From Bacteroidota bacterium (GTDB lineage Bacteria; Bacteroidota; Bacteroidia; 2-12-FULL-35-15): DNA of 64,000 bases. The stretch's first letter is position 1. Each line of letters opens with the position of its first letter. Below are positions 34,294 to 43,912 of this stretch, in pieces. The position numbers were made by a program, and so were the translations under genes. The DNA lies in the NCBI GenBank assembly GCA_947469885.1, contig CANIQT010000007.1, positions 1 through 64,000 of the forward strand, in the 5' to 3' direction. A model generated the notes under the pieces. That model was not told the origin of the DNA. It did no database searches and saw only the letters and a program-made list of their open reading frames with translations.

Positions 34294-36948
34294 TTAAAAA
34301 TCATCCCCCTCTTCTTTCTTTGGCTTTTTCAATTCTTTCTTTTCTTCTTTCTTATCTGCCTCTTCCCAGTTGATTTTGAATTTTGTTTCTTCTGCTTTTT
34401 GCTTTTTGTTAGAAAGCGTTGAATCTTTTTTAAATAATCCAAACTCTTCTTTCAAAATTGTTTTCAAAGTTTGTTTCTCCACTTTCAAATCTTGTTTTAC
34501 ATTCTGAATCGCGCTCTTCGAATCATATTTAATAATTGGATGTTCAGGTGTTCCTGTCATGGATAAAAAAATATTGGTTCTTCCCAACCCATCATCGGCC
34601 ACTTCACCAAACTCATCATTTTCTTTTTTTGCTTTTTTCGCTTTTTTCGCAAGCAATTCGTTTAACGACAATTTAAATTTGTAGTTAATTTCATTATTAA
34701 ATGTATGTGTGCCCGATGCAGTGATATTAATAGCAGTTGATTTTACTTCCATTTTTGGAATAGATACTACCTGATTTTTTATTTCAATCTGATTTTTAAG
34801 CGTAGCAAACCGAATACTCTCTAAATCTTTTAATTCAATAAACTTCGACATGCTTTTCATTGCATCCACATTATTCAGTTCTCCGTTTTCAATGGTCATA
34901 TCAATAGCTGAATACAATTTGTCCACATTTATTTTTAATTCGGGTGAAAGTTCTGAAGCAAAATTAACTTTGGCAGAAGCAATGCCTTTTACCTTTGTAT
35001 CGGTGATGGCAGATTGCCCAAAGTTTTCGAATTGATAAAACAATTTTGAAATGTTGATAGTATTCATATCCGAAAAGCAGGTAACTAAAAGTTTGGTAGT
35101 GTCTGTTCCGTCCACCATACCGCTGGTGGTAATGGTTCCACCCATTGTTGAAAGTGTAACTGGGTCGGCATACAGTTTTTTGTCTTTTAGTTTTATTACA
35201 CCCTGAATATTGGTTGCATCAAATTTTCTAAAAACCAAATGTTGTATTTCGCTGTTTAGATTTACATTAATATGTTCCGAAAAACGAAGTTTGTAGTTGC
35301 TGTTTGATTCCTTGGTTTTGTCTTTATTGGCAAGCAGTTCATTCAAATCAATGTTTTTAGAAATAAATGTAGCATCTATTGTTATATCCTGATTTTCTTT
35401 TAAAATAAAACCAATCATATTCTTAAAAGTACCTTTCATATCAAAATCGCTATTGCTGGCATTTCCTGTAAATGTGTTTATCACCAAATCATTATTATCA
35501 AATTTAAAATCACCATTAATACCTGTAAAAGGCAATGAATTGTTTTTTAGTTTCATATTCATGTTGGTAACCGACAAATCACCGAATGTAGTTACTGCAT
35601 CATAATTTACTGTAGAAATATTTTTACCATCGCCTGTAAAATGTGCATCTATCTTTAAATCCCCGGTAATGGTTTCTATGGTATCTATCTTTATAAATTT
35701 CTGTAATTCTTCTAAACTCAATACCCCTTTTATTTTTCCATCAAAAGAAAGATTGTCTAAATTGGTTAATGAAATTTCTCCTTCCAGAGAACCCTGATTA
35801 ATAGTTGCGGAAAAAGGAATAAGAGTCAAAACAGATGCTTGTTTTTTATCTTTGTTCCCATTGGTATAATGCCCAATAAGATTTACCTTCTTTAATATTA
35901 TATTATCCTTTACCTGAGTAATGTCTGCATTTTTAATTCCAAAATCTGCTACCACTTGTGGCGTTTGTCTATTTGCAAAACTGCCCTGAATAGTGGCATC
36001 AAAATAAAACTCTCCATCGCTTTCGTAATCATTTATTTTGCCTTTATACTTTTCGGGTATCAACGATAACACCGATTTTATATCCATGTCTTTTCCTTTT
36101 ATACCAAGGTTTAAAATAGGCTCATCGTTTGCAGCAATAATATTACCTTCTATATCAAACAATAAATTTTCTAACTTTAATTTTCCTTTTTTAATTTTAT
36201 AGGATGGTATTTCTGTATCCACCATCAATTCTACTTGCGAATGAAGATTTTTATTTTTCAGGTAAGTGATACTATCTGCTTTAAGATAGTTGACATATAA
36301 ATCATTCACCGTTTCGAGAGAATATTGTTTGTCAGAAAAATTTCCGGATAAATTACTTTTCATAATCGTTACATCTGCACTTATTTTTGTTTTACTGTTT
36401 TTAAAAGTAAAACTAACATTGTTCAATACAATATCTTCCAATGCAAATGAAAAGCTTGTTTTTGCAGTATCGGCCGATGGTTTCCAGAAATGGTAGTTAT
36501 CGTTTCCATTTTTATCAATTCGTATTTTAAAATTGGCATCATTCACTTCCATTTTTTTGATGTGATAATTCTTTTTGAACACATCCACAATATTAAACTG
36601 CAGTGAAATTTCTCCGGCATAAAACAATGTATCCTTGTTTTTGCGTTTCACTGCTTCCAGCACTTTCACATTTTTAAAATCAATAGAAGCATGCGGGAAA
36701 TTTTTGATTACAGTAAAGTCAATGTCTTTTCCGTCCACAATTATTTCGGTGTTCAGTTGTTTGTTCAGTTCCTTTATCACATATTCTTTTACTTCATTTT
36801 GATAATAGATACCAATGATAAAACCTTCACCAATCATCAGAAACAAAACAATAAAAAAGAAAGTGATTACCCGCAAAAGAATGCGAAATATCAGTGGTGA
36901 TTTTTTTGGTGGAAGTATATGAGGAGTGCTAATTGGTTCTGTATCCAT
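34294..36948 (-). CDS. AsmA-family outer-membrane biogenesis protein
   Basis: 884 residues with one N-terminal membrane segment at about 21-45. It continues as the AsmA chorein-like N-terminal block (VDGKDIDFTVIKNFPHASIDFKNVKVLEA) and a long series of beta strands ending in an AsmA_2-type region (DVTIMKSNLSG, TITTSGMVDGTD, NGELNNVDAM). The last 70 residues are a Lys/Glu tail (KKEEKKELKKPKKEEGDDF). AsmA proteins form periplasm-spanning hydrophobic grooves thought to carry phospholipids to the outer membrane. It is a single-gene unit between the kinase and queD. Confidence 0.85.
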   Translation of the reverse strand: MDTEPISTPHILPPKKSPLIFRILLRVITFFFIVLFLMIGEGFIIGIYYQNEVKEYVIKELNKQLNTEIIVDGKDIDFTVIKNFPHASIDFKNVKVLEAVKRKNKDTLFYAGEISLQFNIVDVFKKNYHIKKMEVNDANFKIRIDKNGNDNYHFWKPSADTAKTSFSFALEDIVLNNVSFTFKNSKTKISADVTIMKSNLSGNFSDKQYSLETVNDLYVNYLKADSITYLKNKNLHSQVELMVDTEIPSYKIKKGKLKLENLLFDIEGNIIAANDEPILNLGIKGKDMDIKSVLSLIPEKYKGKINDYESDGEFYFDATIQGSFANRQTPQVVADFGIKNADITQVKDNIILKKVNLIGHYTNGNKDKKQASVLTLIPFSATINQGSLEGEISLTNLDNLSFDGKIKGVLSLEELQKFIKIDTIETITGDLKIDAHFTGDGKNISTVNYDAVTTFGDLSVTNMNMKLKNNSLPFTGINGDFKFDNNDLVINTFTGNASNSDFDMKGTFKNMIGFILKENQDITIDATFISKNIDLNELLANKDKTKESNSNYKLRFSEHINVNLNSEIQHLVFRKFDATNIQGVIKLKDKKLYADPVTLSTMGGTITTSGMVDGTDTTKLLVTCFSDMNTINISKLFYQFENFGQSAITDTKVKGIASAKVNFASELSPELKINVDKLYSAIDMTIENGELNNVDAMKSMSKFIELKDLESIRFATLKNQIEIKNQVVSIPKMEVKSTAINITASGTHTFNNEINYKFKLSLNELLAKKAKKAKKENDEFGEVADDGLGRTNIFLSMTGTPEHPIIKYDSKSAIQNVKQDLKVEKQTLKTILKEEFGLFKKDSTLSNKKQKAEETKFKINWEEADKKEEKKELKKPKKEEGDDF

Positions 36949-37007
36949 TGTGGAGCAAAGATAAAGAAAAAATGGAAGGTTGTAAAATGTAGATTAAAGG
37001 AATAGCA

Positions 37008-37454
37008 TTAACTATTATCTTCTGCAAACCAATCCGCATAACTGGTTGGGGTTTCCTGCAATTTCAAATGATGTAACTGAATTGTTGATGGTAAACGAAG
37101 CTGAATGTACTCCGCCATATCAATCAATATATTTTCGCAGGTTGGCTGATAATTAACAAGGACTAATTTTTCGAATAAAAGATTTTTCTCAGCTAATTGT
37201 TTATGAGGAGATTTGGTATTAAGCATGGTAGCGTGATCAAGTTCGTCAATGATGGGTTTCACAATATTTTTTAATTCGGTGAAATCCATTACCATTCCTA
37301 ATTTAGGATTCTTTTCATCTTCAACTGGTTTTCCTTTTATAGTCACAGAAAGTTGATAGGAATGTCCATGAATATTTTTACAGGGACCATCATATCCAAA
37401 CAGGGCATGTGCCATTTCGAAATAAAATTCTTTTGTTATCCTTATGATGCTCAT
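37008..37454 (-). CDS. queD: 6-carboxytetrahydropterin synthase QueD
   Basis: 148 residues from the ATG at 37454, which follows the previous stop by 7 bp; a longer start would overlap that gene. The zinc ligands are H in FEMAHALFG and HGH in CKNIHGHSYQ, the cysteine of that motif being the catalytic one. Glu in PTCENILI is conserved. It converts 7,8-dihydroneopterin triphosphate to 6-carboxytetrahydropterin in queuosine synthesis. It lies at the end of the cbb3 oxidase operon, with which it shares no function. Confidence 0.88.
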   Translation of the reverse strand: MSIIRITKEFYFEMAHALFGYDGPCKNIHGHSYQLSVTIKGKPVEDEKNPKLGMVMDFTELKNIVKPIIDELDHATMLNTKSPHKQLAEKNLLFEKLVLVNYQPTCENILIDMAEYIQLRLPSTIQLHHLKLQETPTSYADWFAEDNS

Positions 37455-37461
37455 TTTATTT

Positions 37462-38172
37462 TTATTTATGACAACATTTATCACATACAGCCTTGGTAGC
37501 ACTCATCTGCGGACTAACATAAGGTATCCCCAGATTCATTCCTCTAAGAATTAATAGTAACGCCATCACCACCACAAATGCTGGAACAGCTTTTCGTATT
37601 TTACGTCTAAAATTAATACTGATGGTATTTCCTAAAAAAGACAAAACAATCATAGCCGGAAAAGTTCCCAATCCAAACAACGCCATAAATAAACCTCCTT
37701 GCAAACTACTGCCTGTAGCTATCGCTCCTGCAATGCCTAAGTAAACCAATCCGCAAGGCAATAAGCCGTTTAGCGTGCCGATGAAAAATAAAGAAGAATA
37801 ACTTTTCTTTTTAAATAGAGAACCAAGTTGTTGTTTTATTTTTCCGATAAAAGAATAAATGGAAGAAGTAATTTTGAAACGTGCAATTATTTGATTGGGC
37901 AACAAAACCATTATCAAAAGTGCAACTCCAAGAGTAATGGATAATGCCTGCTGATAACCTGCAATCACAAAACTTTGTCCCACCAAGCCAAACAGCCCAC
38001 CAAACAAAACGTAAGTAAACATTCGCCCGAAGTTATAAAGTAATACCCCAGTTACTTTTGACAAAAGTGAATTTTGATTTAAGGGCAAAGCAAGAGCAAT
38101 GGGTCCGCACATTCCAACACAATGGAAACTACCCAGAAAACCTAATGCTATTGCAGTCCAGGCAATGTTCAT
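37462..38172 (-). CDS. Sulfite exporter TauE/SafE-like membrane protein of the cbb3 cluster
   Basis: 236 residues with six or seven membrane segments. The paired Cys-Gly motifs CVGMCGPIALALP (segment 1) and LLPCGLVYL (segment 4) mark the DsbD-like/TauE subgroup found beside ccoGHS genes. It may transport copper or reductant for oxidase assembly; this is inference from its genomic context. The C-terminus ends CDKCCHK, a possible metal-binding tail. It starts 3 bp after the ccoH stop. Confidence 0.8.
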   Translation of the reverse strand: MNIAWTAIALGFLGSFHCVGMCGPIALALPLNQNSLLSKVTGVLLYNFGRMFTYVLFGGLFGLVGQSFVIAGYQQALSITLGVALLIMVLLPNQIIARFKITSSIYSFIGKIKQQLGSLFKKKSYSSLFFIGTLNGLLPCGLVYLGIAGAIATGSSLQGGLFMALFGLGTFPAMIVLSFLGNTISINFRRKIRKAVPAFVVVMALLLILRGMNLGIPYVSPQMSATKAVCDKCCHK

Positions 38173-38175
38173 TGA

Positions 38176-38622
38176 TTAGGGTATTACAATCGTTTCTTCA
38201 GCAAAGTATGCTTTGCTCTCGTCTTTCCACGAAATCTGCATTTTATACATTCCTTTACTTAATGTGCTCAAGCTAATTTTTTGTTGTGCATTTTCATCCA
38301 AAGAAACAACAGTTTTGAAATCTCTTGAAGCATCAGCTGGACAGAAAAATAATATTTCACCAGTTACTTTTCTTGTTTTAAATTCAGGTTGAAACTGCAA
38401 TTCAATATCTGTATTTGTAATTGTATGAGTGATGGTTCCTGATAATGAATTGTTGTTTTTCATTTCATTTATTTTATCCTGAAACATTAATTCTTTGTTG
38501 TAATAATCTTCGCTCACCAAATCAATTTTTTGGCGCATGCTCATTACCACCATTACGACAATCAGCCCTACAAAGCCAATGTAAAGCACAGCTATTTTTG
38601 TTCCCCAGTTTATTTTTAACAT
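38176..38622 (-). CDS. ccoH: cbb3 oxidase assembly protein CcoH/FixH
   Basis: 148 residues. One membrane segment (KIAVLYIGFVGLIVVMVVMSM) is followed by the FixH periplasmic domain beginning with the typical VSEDYYNKELMFQDKI. CcoH stays bound to the assembling oxidase and is required for its stability. Gene order ccoG-ccoH with a 5-bp gap is the standard one. Confidence 0.87.
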   Translation of the reverse strand: MLKINWGTKIAVLYIGFVGLIVVMVVMSMRQKIDLVSEDYYNKELMFQDKINEMKNNNSLSGTITHTITNTDIELQFQPEFKTRKVTGEILFFCPADASRDFKTVVSLDENAQQKISLSTLSKGMYKMQISWKDESKAYFAEETIVIP

Positions 38623-38627
38623 GATGT

Positions 38628-40037
38628 TTATTTTTTTATAGAAATCGGTCCCAGAAAACTAGTCTCCACTGTTTCAATTTTTTTACCCTCCGAATATAAC
38701 CCCACTTTAAATTTTGTTTTTCGTTTTGTAATTTCAGTTCTATTCACATAAATAAAGAACTCCGAGCTTGCAATACTTTCTTTTTCCACATTTATTATTT
38801 CATTCCCCACCATTTTTATTACTCCCGATTCCGACTCCAGTTTCAATGTAATAGGTAATTTGGTATGTGTTTTATTTACCATTTTTATATTATACAAATT
38901 ACTGATTTGATTATTCGGCTGCTCCTGAAACAATAAACCCGGTGTTCGCAATATAGTGGTTGCAACATCTGTCCGACTCAACAGCAATGTAATAAGCACA
39001 CCAATCAACAGCAACAAAACAACAGAATACGCTTTTATTCTTCCTGTTATTTTTAATTTTTGTTTGTTCGCAATTCCATTTTCAGAATCAAACCGTATCA
39101 GCCCATTTGGTAATCCCACACTATCCATCATGTGATTACATGCATCAATACAAGCAGTACAGTTAATACATTCAAGTTGCGTTCCGTTGCGTATATCAAT
39201 TCCGGTAGGACAAACCTTCACACATTGTGCGCAATCAATGCAATCGCCATTCGTGCGCACTTCATTCTTTTTAAATTTCCCTCTGCTCTCTCCTCTAATA
39301 TAATCATACGCTACGATGATTGAGTTTCTGTCTAGCAAAACACCTTGTAATCTTCCATATGGACAAACTACTAAACACACCTGCTCTCTGAACCACAAAT
39401 AAACAAAAAAGAAAATAGAAGTGAAAATTAATAACGCAACAAATGTTCCTGCATTTTTTGATAACCCTTCGGTATATAGCGCAAACACATCATCTACACC
39501 TATTATATATGCCAGAAAAGTATTTGCAATAATAAATGAAACCAAAAAAAAAGATGAAATTTTAGAGGTCTTCTTAATTACTTTTTCCGCGTTCCATGGT
39601 TGTTTGTTCAATGCTTTCTGCCTGCTTGCATCACCCTCAATCCAGTATTCTATTTTACGAAAAATCATTTCCATAAAAATAGTTTGCGGACAAGCCCATC
39701 CGCAAAACAATCTTCCAAATACTACCGTGAAAAGGATAACAAACACAATAAATGTAAGCATACCTAACACAAATATAAACGTGTCCTGGGGCCAGAATAT
39801 TGCTGAAAACAAAATGAATTTTCTGTCAGGTATATCTATGAGAAAGAACGGCTCACCACCAACTTTAATAAATGGAAGTGTAAAAAATACAACTAAATAA
39901 ACAAGGCTTAATACTGAACGTTTGTTATATAATTTTCCTTTTGGTTTCTGTGCATAAATCCACGCTCGTTTTCCATCTTTTATTGTTGCTGTCGAATCCC
40001 TAAACGAATCATCTTTCTTTTCTTCCTTGTTTTCCAT
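38628..40037 (-). CDS. ccoG: cbb3 oxidase maturation protein CcoG (FixG/RdxA)
   Basis: 469 residues. Several membrane segments carry CGWACPQT and CLVVCPYGRLQG. These are followed by two 4Fe-4S ferredoxin motifs: CIDCAQCVKVCP and CINCTACIDAC. An Ig-like C-terminal domain completes it. CcoG is a copper(II) reductase that supplies Cu(I) for the CuB site of the oxidase. It lies 2 bp after ccoP. Confidence 0.93.
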   Translation of the reverse strand: MENKEEKKDDSFRDSTATIKDGKRAWIYAQKPKGKLYNKRSVLSLVYLVVFFTLPFIKVGGEPFFLIDIPDRKFILFSAIFWPQDTFIFVLGMLTFIVFVILFTVVFGRLFCGWACPQTIFMEMIFRKIEYWIEGDASRQKALNKQPWNAEKVIKKTSKISSFFLVSFIIANTFLAYIIGVDDVFALYTEGLSKNAGTFVALLIFTSIFFFVYLWFREQVCLVVCPYGRLQGVLLDRNSIIVAYDYIRGESRGKFKKNEVRTNGDCIDCAQCVKVCPTGIDIRNGTQLECINCTACIDACNHMMDSVGLPNGLIRFDSENGIANKQKLKITGRIKAYSVVLLLLIGVLITLLLSRTDVATTILRTPGLLFQEQPNNQISNLYNIKMVNKTHTKLPITLKLESESGVIKMVGNEIINVEKESIASSEFFIYVNRTEITKRKTKFKVGLYSEGKKIETVETSFLGPISIKK

Positions 40038-40039
40038 TC

Positions 40040-41251
40040 TTATTTTTTCTTCCCGACTTTTGTGCTGTCTATTGCAGGCGCAATCACTTTTGTACTATCT
40101 GTTTTTGTTGAATCGCTTTTTGCAGTTCCTTCTTCTTTATACACATCTCCCTGTGGTGCTTTCCCGTTTGGCGGTCTTGTTCCACTTATCGATTTAATAT
40201 AACTAGCAAGTTCATCAATCTTAAGAGGAGAAAAATCTGCTTGCCATGATTTCATTCCCTTATCAGGCCATCCATTTGTAATGGTATGAAAAATATCTTT
40301 TAGACTTCCTCCATGGATCCAATATTCATCTGTTAAGTTTGGGCCAACAACTCCTTCCCCCAATTTCCCATGACAGACTGCACAATTGTCTTTAAATAAA
40401 TTGGCAGCATCATCCAAATGCGTTTTATCAGTATATAATTTAACAGTGTTTTCAGTAACATTGTTTGCATCCTTTTTCTGAAATTCTTCTTTTGCAATTC
40501 TACCTGCTTCCATCGATTTTTCATATTGAGCAATTTGCAAATCGCTTGTTTTTGTAACGTGATGAATAGTTAAATAAATTACGGCAAAAACAATGGTAAC
40601 ATAAAAACCATATTTCCACCATGTTGGCAAATCGTTATCTAACTCCCGAATGCCATCATAATTATGATCAAGCATTATTGATTCTTCCTCTTCAATAGGA
40701 ACCATACCACTTAGTTTGTCAATAAATGTTGGCTCTGTTTTTTTAGCTTTAACAGTTTCCGTAACTATAGTTTCTCTTTTCACAAACGACTGTATCATGC
40801 TTATCAATACCCAAATAATAATGATTTCAAGTACAATAAATGCAATCATGAGAAAAAACATTCCTGCTCCCAAGCCCATGTAATTATTTACAGATGCAAC
40901 TGCCGGAGTTGTCGTTTGAGCACTGACAGTGTGAGCGGATGAAAGAAAAATGATGAACGCAATTACAGTGGCAACGTTACCACCATTCTTGTTTTTTCTA
41001 TCTGTTGTAAATCGTGCAACATTTTTTAATACTCCACCCAATACAGTAATAATGATAATTAAGAAAACAATTATTCCAAGTAAAGTGATAAACAATCCGT
41101 TTCCGAACAACCACATCCAGCCATCTGCTGATGCAGGTTTATCTCCCTGTGCAAATAAATTTATACTTAATAACAAAGCTGACATGGTGATAAGAAATTT
41201 TCTTGCCGTTGCTTTAGTTGTCTCAAACTTATTGTTAATACTCTTTTTCAT
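40040..41251 (-). CDS. ccoP: cbb3 oxidase subunit CcoP, mono-heme form
   Basis: 403 residues. It has a long hydrophobic N-terminus with extra membrane segments, then the FixP N-terminal segment (LDHNYDGIRELDNDLPTWW, followed by a membrane helix), and one cytochrome c domain with C290-AVCH. Its heme-ligand methionine is probably in GMKSW. Proteobacterial CcoP has two heme c sites, so this is a mono-heme version. The final 45 residues are a Ser/Thr/Lys/Pro-rich tail. CcoP brings electrons to CcoO. Confidence 0.87.
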   Translation of the reverse strand: MKKSINNKFETTKATARKFLITMSALLLSINLFAQGDKPASADGWMWLFGNGLFITLLGIIVFLIIIITVLGGVLKNVARFTTDRKNKNGGNVATVIAFIIFLSSAHTVSAQTTTPAVASVNNYMGLGAGMFFLMIAFIVLEIIIIWVLISMIQSFVKRETIVTETVKAKKTEPTFIDKLSGMVPIEEEESIMLDHNYDGIRELDNDLPTWWKYGFYVTIVFAVIYLTIHHVTKTSDLQIAQYEKSMEAGRIAKEEFQKKDANNVTENTVKLYTDKTHLDDAANLFKDNCAVCHGKLGEGVVGPNLTDEYWIHGGSLKDIFHTITNGWPDKGMKSWQADFSPLKIDELASYIKSISGTRPPNGKAPQGDVYKEEGTAKSDSTKTDSTKVIAPAIDSTKVGKKK

Positions 41252-41261
41252 ACGCTCAATT

Positions 41262-41444
41262 TTAAAGTTGTGTTGTTTCGTTTACTTTTTCCAGTGGAAT
41301 ATTTTTCATGTCATTGATATACTCTTTGTTTACCCTCAGTGCCCATACAACAAGTACAAGAAAAAGGGTAAAGAAAATAGTTAATCCTATCATCGGGAAA
41401 ACACCCACTCCCGCTATTGATTGCAAATAATAGATGAATTTCAT
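41262..41444 (-). CDS. ccoQ: cbb3 oxidase small subunit CcoQ
   Basis: 60 residues with one membrane helix (GLTIFFTLFLVLVVWAL) and a charged C-terminus (VNKEYINDMKNIPLE). Position between ccoNO and ccoP, size and topology fit CcoQ/FixQ, which stabilises CcoP in the complex. Sequence in this family is poorly conserved, so the call relies on context. Confidence 0.75.
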   Translation of the reverse strand: MKFIYYLQSIAGVGVFPMIGLTIFFTLFLVLVVWALRVNKEYINDMKNIPLEKVNETTQL

Positions 41445-41446
41445 AA

Positions 41447-43579
41447 TTATGGTTTTTTGTCGTTAATTAAATGATATACTTTTAAATCTCTTCCTAATTT
41501 TTGTAAATAAGCAATTACTGCAATAATTTCTCTGTCGTTTAATGTTTCAATTTTATCCGTTTTCAAGTTATCTGCAATTGTTGTTGCCTGCGCCATCAAA
41601 TCTTTATTTGCTATCTTATCATAATCTTTTGGATATGGAACGCCCAATTTTATCATCGCCCTTATTTTTCCAGGTGTGCTTACAGTATCAATAGGATTGT
41701 CCAAAAGGAAAGGATACGTTGGCATAATAGAACCTGGTGACATAGTAGTAGGGTCCATCATATGATTGTAATGCCAGGAGTTTGGATACTTACCTCCAAC
41801 TCTTGCCAAATCGGGTCCTGTACGTTTGGAGCCCCATTGAAACGGATGGTCATAAACAAATTCTCCTGCTTTTGAATACTCGCCATATCGCTCTGTTTCG
41901 AAACGTAACGGACGTACCATTTGCGAGTGACACAAATAACACCCTTCTCTTACATAAATATCTCTACCCTGCAATTCGAGTGGAGAGTAAGGTTTTACAC
42001 TGGATATGGTCGGTATATTTGATTTGATTAAGAATGTTGGAACCATCTCTACCAACCCACCAATAAGGATTACAACCAATGCTACTAACATTAACTGAAT
42101 TGGTCTGCGTTCAATCCAACGGTGCCAGTGGTCTTTTGCATGTCCAACATATACTTTGGTTAATGCCGGTGCCTCTGCATCTTCGTTTTCAAGCAGGTTA
42201 CCAACTTTTATTGTCTTGATTAAATTATATGTCATCATTATGAAACCAACCAAATACATCGTTCCTCCTAATGAACGCATCATATACATAGGACGTAATT
42301 GAGTAACAGTTTCAAGGAAGTTTGGATATCTTAAATAACCAGCCGGAGTAAATTCCTGCCACATTAAATATTGTGTAAATCCGGCCCAATACATTGGAAT
42401 TGCATAAAACAATATACCTAACGAACCTAACCAAAAATGCCAATTAGCTAATTTAGTTGACCACAAGGAGGTGCGGAAAATTTTTGGGATTAGCCAATAT
42501 AAAACTCCAAAAGTTAAGAAACCATTCCATCCCAATGCACCCACGTGAACGTGAGCAATAATCCAATCTGTGAAGTGCGCAATAGAGTTTACTTTTTTAA
42601 TGGAAAGCATCGGTCCTTCGAAAGTAGCCATACCATAAGCAGTTACAGCTACCACCATAAATTTCAACACCACACTTTCTCTTACTTTATCCCAAGCACC
42701 ACGCAAGGTAAGTAACCCGTTTATCATACCTCCCCATGATGGAGCAATTAACATAACTGAAAATGCAACACCAACTGATTGTGCCCAATCAGGAAGTGCT
42801 GTATATAATAAATGGTGAGGACCTGCCCAGATGTATAAAAAGATTAATGCCCAAAAGTGAATAATGGATAAACGATAAGAATAAACAGGACGGTCGGCTA
42901 CTTTAGGAATAAAATAATACATCAATCCTAAATATGGAGTAGTTAGGAAAAATGCAACTGCATTATGTCCGTACCACCATTGTACCAAAGCATCCTGGAC
43001 ACCTGCATACACCGGGTAACTTTTTAAGAATGAAACAGGAAGTTCGATGGAATTTACAATATGTAATACTGCAACAGTAACAAATGTGGCAATATAAAAC
43101 CAAATAGCAACATACAAGTGGCGTTCTCTTCTTTTCAAAATAGTTCCAAACATGTTCCATCCAAACACTACCCATATTGCTGCAATAGCAATGTCAATTG
43201 GCCATTCCAATTCTGCGTATTCTTTACCAGTAGTAATTCCAAATGGTAAAGTAAGAGCAGCTGCAACAATAATTAATTGCCACCCCCAGAAATGTATTTT
43301 GCTTAATTTATCACTAAACATACGGGCTTTACACAACCGCTGCAACGAATAATACACACCCATGAAAATACCATTACCAACAAAGGCAAAAATTACAGCG
43401 TTGGTATGTAAGGGTCGCAATCTACCAAATGATGTTATTGGAAAGATGTTTAAAGTTGGATAAATAAGTTGCAATGAAACCCATAACCCTACCAGCATAC
43501 CTACCAAGCCCCATAAAATGGTTGCGTAAGCAAAATTTTTCACAATCTTGTTGTCGTACTGAAATTTTTCTATTTCCAT
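41447..43579 (-). CDS. ccoNO: Fused cbb3 oxidase subunits I and II (CcoNO)
   Basis: 710 residues. The N-terminal 470 are the 12-helix heme-copper oxidase subunit CcoN, with heme and CuB ligands in PLHTNAVIFAF, WWYGHNAV, HHLLYTALP and HVHVGALGWNG. After a linker, the CcoO domain begins near EMVPTFLIKSN and has the heme c site CYLCHSQMVRP. In most Proteobacteria ccoN and ccoO are separate genes; the fusion is known in Bacteroidota. This is the catalytic core of a high-affinity oxygen reductase. Confidence 0.95.
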   Translation of the reverse strand: MEIEKFQYDNKIVKNFAYATILWGLVGMLVGLWVSLQLIYPTLNIFPITSFGRLRPLHTNAVIFAFVGNGIFMGVYYSLQRLCKARMFSDKLSKIHFWGWQLIIVAAALTLPFGITTGKEYAELEWPIDIAIAAIWVVFGWNMFGTILKRRERHLYVAIWFYIATFVTVAVLHIVNSIELPVSFLKSYPVYAGVQDALVQWWYGHNAVAFFLTTPYLGLMYYFIPKVADRPVYSYRLSIIHFWALIFLYIWAGPHHLLYTALPDWAQSVGVAFSVMLIAPSWGGMINGLLTLRGAWDKVRESVVLKFMVVAVTAYGMATFEGPMLSIKKVNSIAHFTDWIIAHVHVGALGWNGFLTFGVLYWLIPKIFRTSLWSTKLANWHFWLGSLGILFYAIPMYWAGFTQYLMWQEFTPAGYLRYPNFLETVTQLRPMYMMRSLGGTMYLVGFIMMTYNLIKTIKVGNLLENEDAEAPALTKVYVGHAKDHWHRWIERRPIQLMLVALVVILIGGLVEMVPTFLIKSNIPTISSVKPYSPLELQGRDIYVREGCYLCHSQMVRPLRFETERYGEYSKAGEFVYDHPFQWGSKRTGPDLARVGGKYPNSWHYNHMMDPTTMSPGSIMPTYPFLLDNPIDTVSTPGKIRAMIKLGVPYPKDYDKIANKDLMAQATTIADNLKTDKIETLNDREIIAVIAYLQKLGRDLKVYHLINDKKP

Positions 43580-43600
43580 AATCTTATTCTTTGTTGTTTG

Positions 43601-43780
43601 TTATTTATTAGTTATTGTGTCTTTGTTTTTATTTGATTCCATTTCATTTTCAAAAAGTATTCTTACAGCTGGTGTATAATCATCCTCATACTGTCCGCTC
43701 CTCACACTCCATATAAATGCAATCAGAAAACCCAATGCTACAATTATACTTGCTCCTATTAATATGAATAATACACTCAT
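43601..43780 (-). CDS. ccoS: cbb3 oxidase assembly protein CcoS
   Basis: 59 residues: MSVLFILIGASIIVALGF is a single membrane helix, followed by the conserved AFIWSVRSGQYED of CcoS and a short Asn/Lys-rich tail. CcoS is needed for heme and copper insertion into CcoN. It is the first gene of the main oxidase operon, 21 bp upstream of ccoNO, downstream of a promoter with two Fnr-like dyads. Confidence 0.88.
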   Translation of the reverse strand: MSVLFILIGASIIVALGFLIAFIWSVRSGQYEDDYTPAVRILFENEMESNKNKDTITNK

Positions 43781-43802
43781 TGTTTTATTAATTTTTACGG
43801 TG

Positions 43803-43870
43803 CAAAAATAGTATGTGTAGACAAGACCATTTATGACGAATGTCAGAAGCGGATATGATTAAAATCATAT
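43803..43870 (-). promoter_or_regulatory. ccoS operon promoter with two Fnr-like dyads
   Basis: On the minus strand the -7 element TATTTTTG is at 43810-43803. Upstream are two dyads: TGAC-N4-GTCA (43834-43845, centre 43839.5) and ATATGAT-N4-ATCATAT (43853-43870, centre 43861.5). The second resembles the Crp/Fnr half-site pair TTGAT-N4-ATCAA. The first centre lies 36.5 bp from the G of TTTG, about -41.5 if transcription starts 5 bases further on, which is a class II activator position. The same layout occurs at 46616-46682. Confidence 0.75.
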
Positions 43871-43912
43871 TATTGTTTTTGGTTTTTGAAATTAAATTGT
43901 CTCGCATATACT

